From an uncultured Porphyromonas sp. (GTDB lineage Bacteria > Bacteroidota > Bacteroidia > Bacteroidales > Porphyromonadaceae), in contig URDQ01000087.1 of the NCBI GenBank assembly GCA_900546675.1, positions 1 through 6,344 on the forward strand: DNA of 6,344 nucleotides. The letters run 5' to 3'. Below, piece after piece: positions 1-6,071 of the stretch (the stretch's first letter is position 1; the number at the start of each line of letters is the position of its first letter). The position numbers were made by a program, and so were the translations under genes. Below the pieces are notes generated by a model. The model searched no databases. It had not been told where the DNA came from and was given only the letters and a program-made list of their open reading frames with translations.

Positions 1-80
1 AAGTCATCAAAAACATCATTCTTGAGAAATTGCATTAGCGGGTGGAATGTACGCGATGAAATCTTGCTGATGAGGGGTGA

Positions 81-93
81 CTTACTTGGTAAG
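81..93. promoter_or_regulatory. Small palindrome over the -33 region of trxB (possible operator)
   Basis: CTTAC-TTG-GTAAG is a perfect 5-bp dyad with a 3-base centre. It occupies the place where the -33 element should be, 7 bases upstream of the TACCTTTG element. Its position fits a regulator-binding site, but no regulator can be named and a 5-bp dyad can arise by chance. Confidence 0.25.
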
Positions 94-100
94 ATTTATA

Positions 101-108
101 TACCTTTG
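101..108 (+). promoter_or_regulatory. Bacteroidetes -7 promoter element for trxB
   Basis: TACCTTTG matches the Bacteroidetes primary sigma factor -7 consensus TAnnTTTG exactly. It lies 39 bases before the trxB start codon, giving a short 5' leader. No good -33 TTTG is present at the expected 19-21 base spacing; the nearest TTG (86-88) is only 12 bases upstream and lies inside a small palindrome (81-93). The promoter may therefore be weak or dependent on an activator (inference). Confidence 0.6.
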
Positions 109-147
109 TGGTACAGGTACATTTCCACCATCTAACGAATTACTAAT

Positions 148-1095
148 ATGTCACAAGACAAGACTATACGCTGCCTGATCATCGGGTCAGGACCTGCTGG
201 ATATACAGCTGCTATCTACGCCTCAAGGGCTAATCTCTCACCCATACTCTATCAGGGACTACAGCCTGGTGGTCAGCTTACTACGACTACTGAAGTGGAA
301 AACTTCCCAGGCTTCCCCGAGGGCATCACGGGCCCTCAGCTCCTTGAGCAGATGCGCCAGCAAGCTGAGCGCTTTGGTACAGACATTCGCTCTGGCGAGG
401 TGACGCGCATAGACCTTTCGGAGCGACCTTTTAAGGTTGAGATTGACGGTTCTACAGAGCTGACAGCACACTCTGTCATCATCGCTACGGGTGCTCGGGC
501 TAAGTATCTCGGGCTAGATGACGAGACGAAGTATGCTGGTATGGGCGTCTCGGCATGCGCTACGTGCGACGGATTTTTCTATCGTAAGAAGCGTGTAGCT
601 GTCGTGGGCGGTGGCGACACGGCTTGTGAGGAGGCACTCTACCTAGCAGGCATTGCAGAGCATGTCTACCTCATCGTGCGCAAGGATCATCTACGCGCTT
701 CTAAGGTAATGCAGGAGAGACTCTTCGCTCGGGAGAATATTGAGGTGCTCTTCGAGCACAACACGGTCGGGCTCTTTGGCGATAATGGCGTGGAGGGTGC
801 TCACCTTGTATATAAGAAGGGGACCCCCGAGGAGGCTAAGCGTGATATAGCGATTGACGGCTTCTTCCTCGCTATCGGACACAAGCCCAATACAGATTTC
901 CTCGCAGGTCAGCTGGAGCTTGATGCAGCGGGATACATTGTAACTCGAGAGGGGAGACCGCTCACCTATGTCGAGGGAGTTTTTGCCGCTGGTGACGTAG
1001 CTGATCCACGCTACCGACAGGCGATTACCTCTGCGGGTACTGGCTGCCGAGCTGCACTCGAGGTGGAGAAGTATCTCCTCGAGAAGGGACTATAG
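148..1095 (+). CDS. trxB: Thioredoxin-disulfide reductase (low-molecular-weight flavoprotein)
   Basis: This cytosolic FAD enzyme passes electrons from NADPH to thioredoxin. At 315 residues it has the usual length of the bacterial family. Visible motifs are the FAD Rossmann loop GSGPAG (13-18), the redox-active CATC (Cys137 and Cys140) followed by DGFF, the NADPH loop GGGDTA (154-159), and the second FAD motif FAAGDVAD (279-286) followed by YRQAITSAGTGC. At the NADPH 2'-phosphate site it reads VRKDHLRAS (177-185) where E. coli has HRRDxFRA; the basic residues Arg178, Lys179 and Arg183 remain, which supports NADPH use. The ATG sits 39 bases after a TACCTTTG promoter element and is the only start that leaves a proper FAD fold. 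There is no Shine-Dalgarno sequence, as is normal in Bacteroidetes. The gene is followed 58 bases later by the SIMPL-domain gene with no strong terminator between, so the two are probably co-transcribed. Confidence 0.96.
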   Translation: MSQDKTIRCLIIGSGPAGYTAAIYASRANLSPILYQGLQPGGQLTTTTEVENFPGFPEGITGPQLLEQMRQQAERFGTDIRSGEVTRIDLSERPFKVEIDGSTELTAHSVIIATGARAKYLGLDDETKYAGMGVSACATCDGFFYRKKRVAVVGGGDTACEEALYLAGIAEHVYLIVRKDHLRASKVMQERLFARENIEVLFEHNTVGLFGDNGVEGAHLVYKKGTPEEAKRDIAIDGFFLAIGHKPNTDFLAGQLELDAAGYIVTREGRPLTYVEGVFAAGDVADPRYRQAITSAGTGCRAALEVEKYLLEKGL

Positions 1096-1153
1096 CACTA
1101 CGCTAGCGAGACTTCTTCGCTCTAACAGATAAATCTTCTAACACAATATAGAT

Positions 1154-1888
1154 ATGAATAAGCAGTGGACATTTTGGGCAGCCTTGGTGCTGGCCATAGC
1201 CTTTGTACTAGGCATTTGGATCGCAGGGTCGACCTATCTATCGGTGCGTAAGCAGCGTATCGTCTCAGTTACGGGCAATGCGGAGCAAGACTTCGAGAGC
1301 GATCTGATCGTGTGGAGTGCCTCCTTCCGTGTGCAGCGTGCTACGCTGGGCGAGGCCTACACGGAGATAGAGCGTGAGCGGGCTGTCGTACAGGATTATC
1401 TCAAGCAGTCTGGCTTGAAGCCTGACGGCTACTCCTTCGGGAGCCTAGATGTGTCGCAGAGCTACAGCAGTGGCTACGATACGCATGGTAACTATCAGCA
1501 GGTACCCAACGGATATGTCCTCACGCAGAGCGTGACCATAACGAGCGGAGACCTAGATGGTGTCGAGGAACTCTCGAAGAGTATCTCTTCGCTCATCTCT
1601 CAGGGAGTGGAGATAACGAGCCAAGCGCCCGCCTACTACTACACGAGCCTCGACGACCTCAAGCATCAGATGCTACGCCAGGCCTCGGAGGACGCACTAG
1701 ACCGTGCCGAGGAGATTGCCTCTGGAAGCCGTGGTAAGGTGGGTAAGCTACAGAATGCCTCGATGGGAGTCTTCCAGATCGTTGGCAAGAACGCTGGAGA
1801 GGACTACTCGTGGGGCGGTGCGTTCAACACTTCCTCGCGCCAAAAGACCATCTCCGTCACCGTCCGCGCTACCTACGCCCTTCGCTAG
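1154..1888 (+). CDS. SIMPL (DUF541) domain protein, membrane-anchored
   Basis: The protein has 244 residues. It opens with a short charged stretch and one hydrophobic segment (about residues 7-28), either a signal anchor or an uncleaved signal peptide; I see no lipobox cysteine, so the bulk should face the periplasm. The rest matches the SIMPL/DUF541 family: VSVTGNAE (38-44), YVLTQSVTIT (121-130), YTSLDDLKHQMLRQASEDALDRAEEIA (163-189), GKLQNASMGVFQI (197-209), and the closing SSRQKTISVTVRATYAL. Long alternating strands with one helix (about 165-190) fit the known fold. The molecular role of the family is poorly defined; links to envelope stress or oxidative stress (E. coli YggE) are suggestive only. 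It follows trxB at 58 bases, and a 19-bp hairpin begins 13 bases after its stop. A redox or envelope-stress link with trxB is inference. Confidence 0.9.
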   Translation: MNKQWTFWAALVLAIAFVLGIWIAGSTYLSVRKQRIVSVTGNAEQDFESDLIVWSASFRVQRATLGEAYTEIERERAVVQDYLKQSGLKPDGYSFGSLDVSQSYSSGYDTHGNYQQVPNGYVLTQSVTITSGDLDGVEELSKSISSLISQGVEITSQAPAYYYTSLDDLKHQMLRQASEDALDRAEEIASGSRGKVGKLQNASMGVFQIVGKNAGEDYSWGGAFNTSSRQKTISVTVRATYALR

Positions 1889-1900
1889 GACACAAATGCT

Positions 1901-1945
1901 TAACGACCTGTCGGGACACTATTTGTGTGTCTCGACAGGTCGTTA
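1901..1945 (+). terminator. Strong hairpin after the trxB-SIMPL unit
   Basis: TAACGACCTGTCG (1901-1913) and CGACAGGTCGTTA (1933-1945) are perfect complements, and the stem continues inward with GGACAC/GTGTCT (one G-U pair) to 19 bp, closed by a 7-base loop (1920-1926). It begins 13 bases after the SIMPL stop and ends about 50 bases before the next promoter element, so termination is the simplest role. There is no U-run directly after it; the nearest is TTTT at 1954-1957. It is therefore not a textbook intrinsic terminator and may instead stabilise the 3' end. Confidence 0.6.
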
Positions 1946-1998
1946 CGTGTGAGTTTTGCGCAGTATCGGTATGACTACCATTTGTACTAAATAATCAG

Positions 1999-2006
1999 TA
2001 CCTTTG
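1999..2006 (+). promoter_or_regulatory. Bacteroidetes -7 promoter element for the deaminase-peptidase-ligase unit
   Basis: TACCTTTG matches TAnnTTTG exactly, the same octamer as before trxB. A TTTG at 1981-1984 lies 14 bases upstream, shorter than the usual 19-21 base spacing, so the -33 assignment is uncertain. A 5-bp inverted repeat, GTACT (1984-1988) and AGTAC (1997-2001), spans the spacer and touches the -7 element. The deaminase start codon is 33 bases downstream. Confidence 0.6.
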
Positions 2007-2020
2007 TAGCGGTTTACACT

Positions 2021-2074
2021 ATGAGTAAATCACTACACGATGACAATCACACCAACTACTCCCTCTGCTTCTGA
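2021..2074 (+). other. Possible 17-codon upstream ORF overlapping the deaminase start
   Basis: An ATG at 2021 opens a 17-residue frame (MSKSLHDDNHTNYSLCF) ending at TGA 2072-2074. It overlaps the dCMP deaminase start at 2040 in another frame and begins only 14 bases after the TACCTTTG element. It could be a leader peptide that tunes translation of the deaminase, or chance. Nothing in the peptide, such as a run of one amino acid, points to attenuation. Confidence 0.12.
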
Positions 2075-2525
2075 CTCAAAGCAGACAATCTTGGATCGCC
2101 GTTATCTGCGTATGGCTCGTATATGGGCTGAGAACTCCTACTGTCAGCGACGACAAGTAGGCGCCCTCATCGTACACAATCAGATGATTATCTCGGACGG
2201 ATACAATGGTACTCCCTCGGGATTTGAGAATGTCTGCGAAGATGACGAAGGAATCACCAAGCCCTACGTACTCCATGCTGAGGCCAATGCTATCACCAAG
2301 GTGGCTGCATCGGGCAATAACTGCACGGGGGCAACTATCTACATCACCGCTTCTCCCTGTCTAGAGTGCGCTAAGCTGATTATCCAGAGTCGCATACGAC
2401 GTGTCGTGTATGGTGAGCAGTACAGACTCACCGATGGTGTCGAGCTACTCGAGCGTGCGGGCATTGAGGTGGTCTACATACCGCTAGACGAGATGCCGTC
2501 TACTGCACACCCCTCGACCCTTTAG
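2040..2525 (+). CDS. dCMP deaminase family protein (zinc-dependent)
   Basis: The likely reaction is zinc-dependent deamination of dCMP to dUMP in the cytosol, feeding thymidylate synthesis. The 161-residue protein shows the deaminase signature HAE (79-81; His79 zinc ligand, Glu81 proton shuttle) and PCLEC (106-110; Cys107 and Cys110 zinc ligands). GYNGTPSG (54-61) is typical of dCMP deaminases and of the related ComEB group. The start at 2040 is firm at its 5' side, because the same frame has TGA at 2022-2024. It heads a unit with an S41 peptidase (42 bases later) and a 5-formyl-THF cyclo-ligase; deaminase and ligase both serve the dUMP-to-dTMP step (inference). A broader cytidine/deoxycytidylate deaminase role cannot be excluded from sequence alone. 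Confidence 0.92.
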   Translation: MTITPTTPSASDSKQTILDRRYLRMARIWAENSYCQRRQVGALIVHNQMIISDGYNGTPSGFENVCEDDEGITKPYVLHAEANAITKVAASGNNCTGATIYITASPCLECAKLIIQSRIRRVVYGEQYRLTDGVELLERAGIEVVYIPLDEMPSTAHPSTL

Positions 2526-2567
2526 TATAGCTTCTATCTAGATTATTGAGAAGAATAAGTGGTAGAT

Positions 2568-4154
2568 ATGCGTCGTCAGTATAAATATATAATCTGTCTC
2601 CTGGTGGGTGCGCTCATTGGCGCAGCTATTTTTTGGCTTCTCTCTCGCTATCGCAATTTCACGCACGCCGACAAGTTCGACCAAGTGCTACAGCTTGTCG
2701 AGAAGTACTACGTAGACTCTGTCGATATCGAGCAGTTGCGTACGGACATACTCCCCTATATGCTAGGGTCGCTGGATCCGCACTCGACCTACATACCGCC
2801 TTTGGAGTCAGAGCGCGAGGAGCAGAGACTAGAGGGACGGTTTGAGGGAATGGGTATCATCTACAACATCATCACCGACACGATTGTCGTGGATCAAGTG
2901 TTCGCTGGCGGACCTTCTGAGACCGCTGGTCTAGAGCCTGGCGACCGCATCTTAGCTTGTGACGGCAAGAGCCTCCTCGGTGAGCGCAATAACCAAGACA
3001 CCATCACCTCGGCACTCAGAGGTCCCGAGGGATCCGTGGCGCATCTCTCGATATTGCGCCGTCAGGCGCGACGAGATGTGAGCGTAGTGCGTGGCCCCGT
3101 ACCGATTCGAAGCATCGATGTGTGCTATATGCTCACGCCAACGATCGGACTGATGCAGATTACCACTTGGGCGCGTACTACTTATGACGAGTTTATCCAG
3201 CATTGGGGCGCCTTGCAGAGGGCTGGAGCCAAAGCTTTGGTCCTAGACCTGAGAGACAATACGGGAGGCTATATGACTTCCGCCGTTGCCGTCGCCAATG
3301 AGTTCCTCCAGGAGGGACAATTGATCGTCTACACCGAGGGTCGCACGATGCCTCGTGAAGATGTAGTCGCCAATGGTGAGGGAATGCTCCAACAGATGCC
3401 TCTAGTGGTGCTGGTAAATGAGAACAGCGCCTCCGCCTCTGAGATCTTTTCGGGAGCGATGCAAGACCACGATCGGGCGATGATCGTAGGGCGGCAGACC
3501 TATGGCAAGGGCTTGGTCCAGCAACCCTTTACCTTTTCAGATCACTCTAGCGTGCGTCTCACGGTGGCTCGCTACTATACGCCTTCGGGGCGTAACATAC
3601 AGCGCCCCTATGAGCAGGGGAGTCTCTCCTCGATCGAGGAGAGTCTTATGAGCGTCTCGGGAATCAAGCCTGTGGGCGACTACGCTGACACGCTGACTCT
3701 AAAGAAGCCTCGAGAGTACCATAGCGACAAGGGGCGTCTCCTCTTCAGCGGGTATGGCATTATGCCCGATATCTTCGTACCGCAAGACACAGCGATGATT
3801 AATGCTTATGCAGCACGTCTGATTATGTCGGGAGCGATGCAGGAGTTTGCCTTTTACTTTGTAGACTTAAATAGAGAGAGCCTTCGTGAGATTGGCTCCG
3901 TGCAGGAGCTACTCGCTTTGCTTGCTCAGGAGAAGTTTCTAATCAATGATCTAGCCGCATATGCAGCTGAGCAAGGTATCGCTCAGCGACCACAGATGCT
4001 ACGCCAAGCTACTAGGCGCTTGCAGCAACAGCTGTACGCCTTGATAGCTAATCATCTCTTTGGCGCTACGGGCTTCTATCAGGTGATGACTCAAGACGAC
4101 CCGATGATCAGTAGCGCAGAGCAGTATATACAGGAAAATTATCACACACGATGA
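2568..4154 (+). CDS. S41 family C-terminal processing peptidase with PDZ domain, membrane-anchored
   Basis: This is a serine protease of the CtpA/Prc type that trims or degrades exported proteins. Numbered from ATG 2568 (528 residues), it has a basic start and one membrane segment (about 8-25), placing the enzyme in the periplasm. A helical linker with LDPHSTYIPP (69-78) follows, then a PDZ domain (about 95-167, with GMGI and AGLEPGDRI), then the S41 core with LDLRDNTGG (226-234). NENSASASEIF carries the catalytic Ser289, and TYGKGLVQQ gives Lys314 and Gln318; the Ser-to-Lys spacing of 25 equals Prc (Ser430/Lys455/Gln459). The GYGIMPDIFVP motif (about 395-404) and a helical tail of some 120 residues are usual in Bacteroidetes members. 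A GTG at 2559 in the same frame would add three residues; I prefer the ATG. The last four bases overlap the cyclo-ligase start (ATGA), so translation is probably coupled. Confidence 0.93.
   Translation: MRRQYKYIICLLVGALIGAAIFWLLSRYRNFTHADKFDQVLQLVEKYYVDSVDIEQLRTDILPYMLGSLDPHSTYIPPLESEREEQRLEGRFEGMGIIYNIITDTIVVDQVFAGGPSETAGLEPGDRILACDGKSLLGERNNQDTITSALRGPEGSVAHLSILRRQARRDVSVVRGPVPIRSIDVCYMLTPTIGLMQITTWARTTYDEFIQHWGALQRAGAKALVLDLRDNTGGYMTSAVAVANEFLQEGQLIVYTEGRTMPREDVVANGEGMLQQMPLVVLVNENSASASEIFSGAMQDHDRAMIVGRQTYGKGLVQQPFTFSDHSSVRLTVARYYTPSGRNIQRPYEQGSLSSIEESLMSVSGIKPVGDYADTLTLKKPREYHSDKGRLLFSGYGIMPDIFVPQDTAMINAYAARLIMSGAMQEFAFYFVDLNRESLREIGSVQELLALLAQEKFLINDLAAYAAEQGIAQRPQMLRQATRRLQQQLYALIANHLFGATGFYQVMTQDDPMISSAEQYIQENYHTR
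3624..3643. repeat. Perfect 20-bp palindrome inside the S41 peptidase gene
   Basis: CTCTCCTCGA is followed directly by its exact reverse complement TCGAGGAGAG. It encodes part of a Ser/Glu-rich stretch (SLSSIEESL) in the variable region between the catalytic core and the GYGIMPDIF motif. The symmetry is exact in the bases. The function, if any, is unknown. Confidence 0.9.
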
Positions 4155-4738
4155 TGAGTTGTGACAGAGTGAGAGAAGAGAAAAAAGCATTACGCCACGC
4201 CGTCCGCACTAAGATGCGGAGCGAATGGACCGAGGAGTACCGACAGATGGTATCTGAGCGTGTCTGTCGGCAGATAGAGACCTTTCTACCCTTCGTGCGT
4301 AGTCATTGCGTAGCACTGTACTGCGCCCTGCCCGATGAGGTAGACTTGACCGCTATACTAGAGCAGTACAAGGGCGATAAGCGGCTCCTCATACCCCGTG
4401 TAGAGGGTGACGATATCAACTTCTATAGCTATCAGCCCGAGTCGCTCATTTCCAGTGAGAACTACAAGATCCTAGAGCCCACAGCAGTTGCCGAGGAAGC
4501 GGTAGATCCCGCAGAGATAGAGCTTATCTTGGTGCCTGGGGTCGCATTCGACCTGCACGGGGGACGTATGGGTCGTGGCAAGGGTTACTACGATCGCTTT
4601 TTCGCTCGCTGTCCCCACGCCCTTCGTGCCGCCGTCACGACCTCGCTGCAAATCGTCGAGCAGATCCCGCTAGAGCCGTGGGACGTAGCGATGCACTACA
4701 TCATCACAGACAGTCGAACCTACGAGGTACGCGACTAG
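4151..4738 (+). CDS. 5-formyltetrahydrofolate cyclo-ligase (methenyl-THF synthetase)
   Basis: This cytosolic enzyme uses ATP to convert 5-formyl-THF into 5,10-methenyl-THF, returning the stored folate to one-carbon metabolism. The 195-residue length is normal for the family. The N-terminus has the basic helix EEKKALRHAVRTKMRS (9-24) that contributes ATP-binding residues. The C-terminal signature is clear: LVPGVAFDLHGGRMGRGKGYYDRF (127-150), followed by PLEPWDVAMHYIITD (173-187), where many homologues have HD in place of WD. The ATG at 4151 overlaps the peptidase stop in the ATGA arrangement; a second ATG at 4154 is a possible start one codon later. It is the last gene of the unit, and two hairpins follow its stop. 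The bacterial gene has been called fthC, ygfA or yqgN in different species, so I give no symbol. Confidence 0.94.
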   Translation: MMSCDRVREEKKALRHAVRTKMRSEWTEEYRQMVSERVCRQIETFLPFVRSHCVALYCALPDEVDLTAILEQYKGDKRLLIPRVEGDDINFYSYQPESLISSENYKILEPTAVAEEAVDPAEIELILVPGVAFDLHGGRMGRGKGYYDRFFARCPHALRAAVTTSLQIVEQIPLEPWDVAMHYIITDSRTYEVRD

Positions 4739-4774
4739 CGAACCGACACCCGCCGATAGTTTCGACACAAGAAA

Positions 4775-4814
4775 GCTCCCCCCATCACAGTTCATCGACT
4801 GCGGTGGGGGGAGC
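4775..4814. terminator. GC-rich bidirectional terminator hairpin between convergent genes
   Basis: GCTCCCCCCA (4775-4784) pairs perfectly with TGGGGGGAGC (4805-4814). The stem continues inward with CACAGT/GACTG pairing broken by one mismatch, closing on a short loop near 4793-4796. On the + strand it is followed by GCGCTTATTTATT; on the - strand by TTTCTTGT, a U-rich tail. It starts 37 bases after the cyclo-ligase stop and can serve both that gene and the oncoming mgl transcript. Confidence 0.8.
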
Positions 4815-4830
4815 GCTTATTTATTGGTGT

Positions 4831-4859
4831 AGGCTATCGCTTCGTGGTGATAGCCTTTT
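4831..4859. terminator. Second terminator hairpin between convergent genes
   Basis: AGGCTATC (4831-4838) pairs with GATAGCCT (4849-4856), extended inward by weaker G-U and C-G pairs around a TTCG-containing loop. On the + strand the stem runs straight into TTTT (4856-4859), a good intrinsic terminator for transcripts coming from the cyclo-ligase. On the - strand it lies 12 bases after the mgl stop but has no U-run, so for mgl the first hairpin (4775-4814) is the better terminator. Confidence 0.75.
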
Positions 4860-4868
4860 ACCAGCTTA

Positions 4869-6071
4869 CTATAGGAGTGCGTCTAGACCACACTTAAGGT
4901 CTGCGATGATATCCTCGACATTCTCCAGACCGATCGAGAGACGTACCATACCCTCGCCAATATCAGAAGCAGCACGCTCCTCTGGCGTGTAGGGCGAGTG
5001 GGTCATGCTAGCTGGGTGCTCGATAAGCGTCTCAGCATCACCGAGGCTCACGCAGAGCGTAGCTAGGTGGAGGCTATTCATCAGCTTGCGACCAGCCTCT
5101 AGACCACCCTTCAGCTCGAAGGCAATCATAGCGCCTGGTAGACGCATCTGCTTCTTAGCCAGCTCATACTGTGGAAAGCTCTTGAGACCTGGGTAAGCGA
5201 TCGATGCGATAGCAGGGTGCTGCTCGAGGAACTCAGCGACACGCTGTGCATTAGCGCAGTGGCGCTCCATACGTATCTCTAGAGTCTTGATACCACGAGC
5301 GATCAGGTATGCCTCAAACGGCCCAAGGACTGATCCCGTCATATCCTTGACAGCAAAGAGACGCACCTGGTCGATATACTCCTTGCGACCGACGACGAAT
5401 CCGGCAATCACATCACCGTGACCATTCAGATACTTCGTAGCTGAGTGTACCACGACATCAGCACCGAGGTCTAGAGGACGTGTGATAAAAGGCGTGCAGT
5501 ACGTATTGTCGACCATCAGCACCGTACCCTCCTGACTATGAGCTATCTTGGCAGCGACTTCGATATCTGTCAGGTACATGTTAGGATTGGCGGGAGTCTC
5601 GATGTAGACCAGCTTAGTATTGGGACGCATAGCAGCCTTGATCTCATCAAGATTGCGCGCATCGACAAAAGTTACCTCCACACCAAAGCGTGAGAGTCCA
5701 TGCTCGAGGAACGAGTAGGTGCAGCCGTAGAGCGTCTTACCAGCCACGATATGGTCACCAGCCTGTACCAAGGGGTAGATAGCTGATGTGATTGCACCGA
5801 TACCTGAAGAGGCGCTGACACAAGCCTCGCCACCCTCTAGCGAGGCGACCTTCTGCTCAGCAGCTGTGCAGGTCGGGTTCCCTAGACGGGTGTAGATGTA
5901 GCCGTCCTCCTCTAGAGCAAAGCGCCTGCCGCCCTGCTCTGCAGAGTCAAAAACGAAAGTAGAGGTTTGATAAATAGGAGTAGCCAGCGTACCGTGCTGA
6001 TTGTGCTCGCTACCCGCATGGATGGCACGCGTAGCGAAGCCCATCTGCTGTAGTTCTTTTGGATCTATCAT
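4869..6071 (-). CDS. mgl: Methionine gamma-lyase (PLP-dependent, Cys/Met metabolism family)
   Basis: This cytosolic PLP enzyme splits L-methionine into methanethiol, ammonia and 2-oxobutyrate. The 400-residue length is right for the gamma-family. The PLP lysine is Lys213 in HSATKYLNGHGD, Asp188 (MVDNTY) should hold the pyridine nitrogen, and Tyr60 and Arg62 (YTRLGNPT) form the phosphate site shared across subunits. Arg377 (VRLSIG) binds the substrate carboxylate. Two features separate it from cystathionine lyases: Cys117 in LYGCTYSFLEHG, the equivalent of Cys116 of Pseudomonas putida methionine gamma-lyase, and Lys242-Asp243 in VKDMTGSVLGP, the equivalent of its Lys240-Asp241. MTHSPYTPEERAASDIGEGMVRLS also follows that enzyme closely. 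In Porphyromonas gingivalis the homologue makes methyl mercaptan, an oral malodour compound. The gene stands alone on this strand, converging on the + unit. Activity on homocysteine or cysteine is possible. Confidence 0.94.
   Translation of the reverse strand: MIDPKELQQMGFATRAIHAGSEHNQHGTLATPIYQTSTFVFDSAEQGGRRFALEEDGYIYTRLGNPTCTAAEQKVASLEGGEACVSASSGIGAITSAIYPLVQAGDHIVAGKTLYGCTYSFLEHGLSRFGVEVTFVDARNLDEIKAAMRPNTKLVYIETPANPNMYLTDIEVAAKIAHSQEGTVLMVDNTYCTPFITRPLDLGADVVVHSATKYLNGHGDVIAGFVVGRKEYIDQVRLFAVKDMTGSVLGPFEAYLIARGIKTLEIRMERHCANAQRVAEFLEQHPAIASIAYPGLKSFPQYELAKKQMRLPGAMIAFELKGGLEAGRKLMNSLHLATLCVSLGDAETLIEHPASMTHSPYTPEERAASDIGEGMVRLSIGLENVEDIIADLKCGLDALL

Larger units (their letters stand above)
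1..147. other. Intergenic/upstream region of trxB, possible gene end at the left edge
   Basis: This stretch lies before trxB and holds its likely promoter plus nested inverted repeats, described separately. One + frame starting at position 3 reads VIKNIILEKLH and stops at TAG 36-38. It could be the C-terminus of a gene cut by the window edge, but 11 residues are too few to identify anything. Another + frame is open from position 1 to TAA 133-135 (44 codons). Because it runs through the promoter-like element and has no recognisable motif, I regard it as chance. Confidence 0.4.

Noticed and set aside
1..135. 44-codon + frame open from the left edge to TAA 133-135
   Set aside because: It runs through an exact -7 promoter element, has no recognisable motif, and would need its start outside the window.
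1067..1086. Bulged hairpin at the end of trxB (CTCGA, GGAGA with TCTCC, TCGAG)
   Set aside because: It arises from repeated CTC and GAG codons in the Leu/Glu-rich C-terminus and has a 3-base bulge.
1105..1121. AGCGA/TCGCT hairpin between trxB and the SIMPL gene
   Set aside because: The stem is only 5-6 bp with no U-run, too weak to call a terminator.
1575..1591. CGAAGAG-TAT-CTCTTCG hairpin inside the SIMPL gene
   Set aside because: A 7-bp stem in a serine-codon-rich stretch is expected by chance in a sequence of this length.
1704..1952. 82-codon + frame overlapping the end of the SIMPL gene
   Set aside because: It is out of frame with a well-supported gene, is rich in Arg/Pro/Ser as shadow frames are, and runs through the hairpin.
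4678..4992. 104-codon + frame across the convergent intergenic region
   Set aside because: It covers the end of the cyclo-ligase gene, both terminator hairpins and the antisense of mgl, with no family resemblance.
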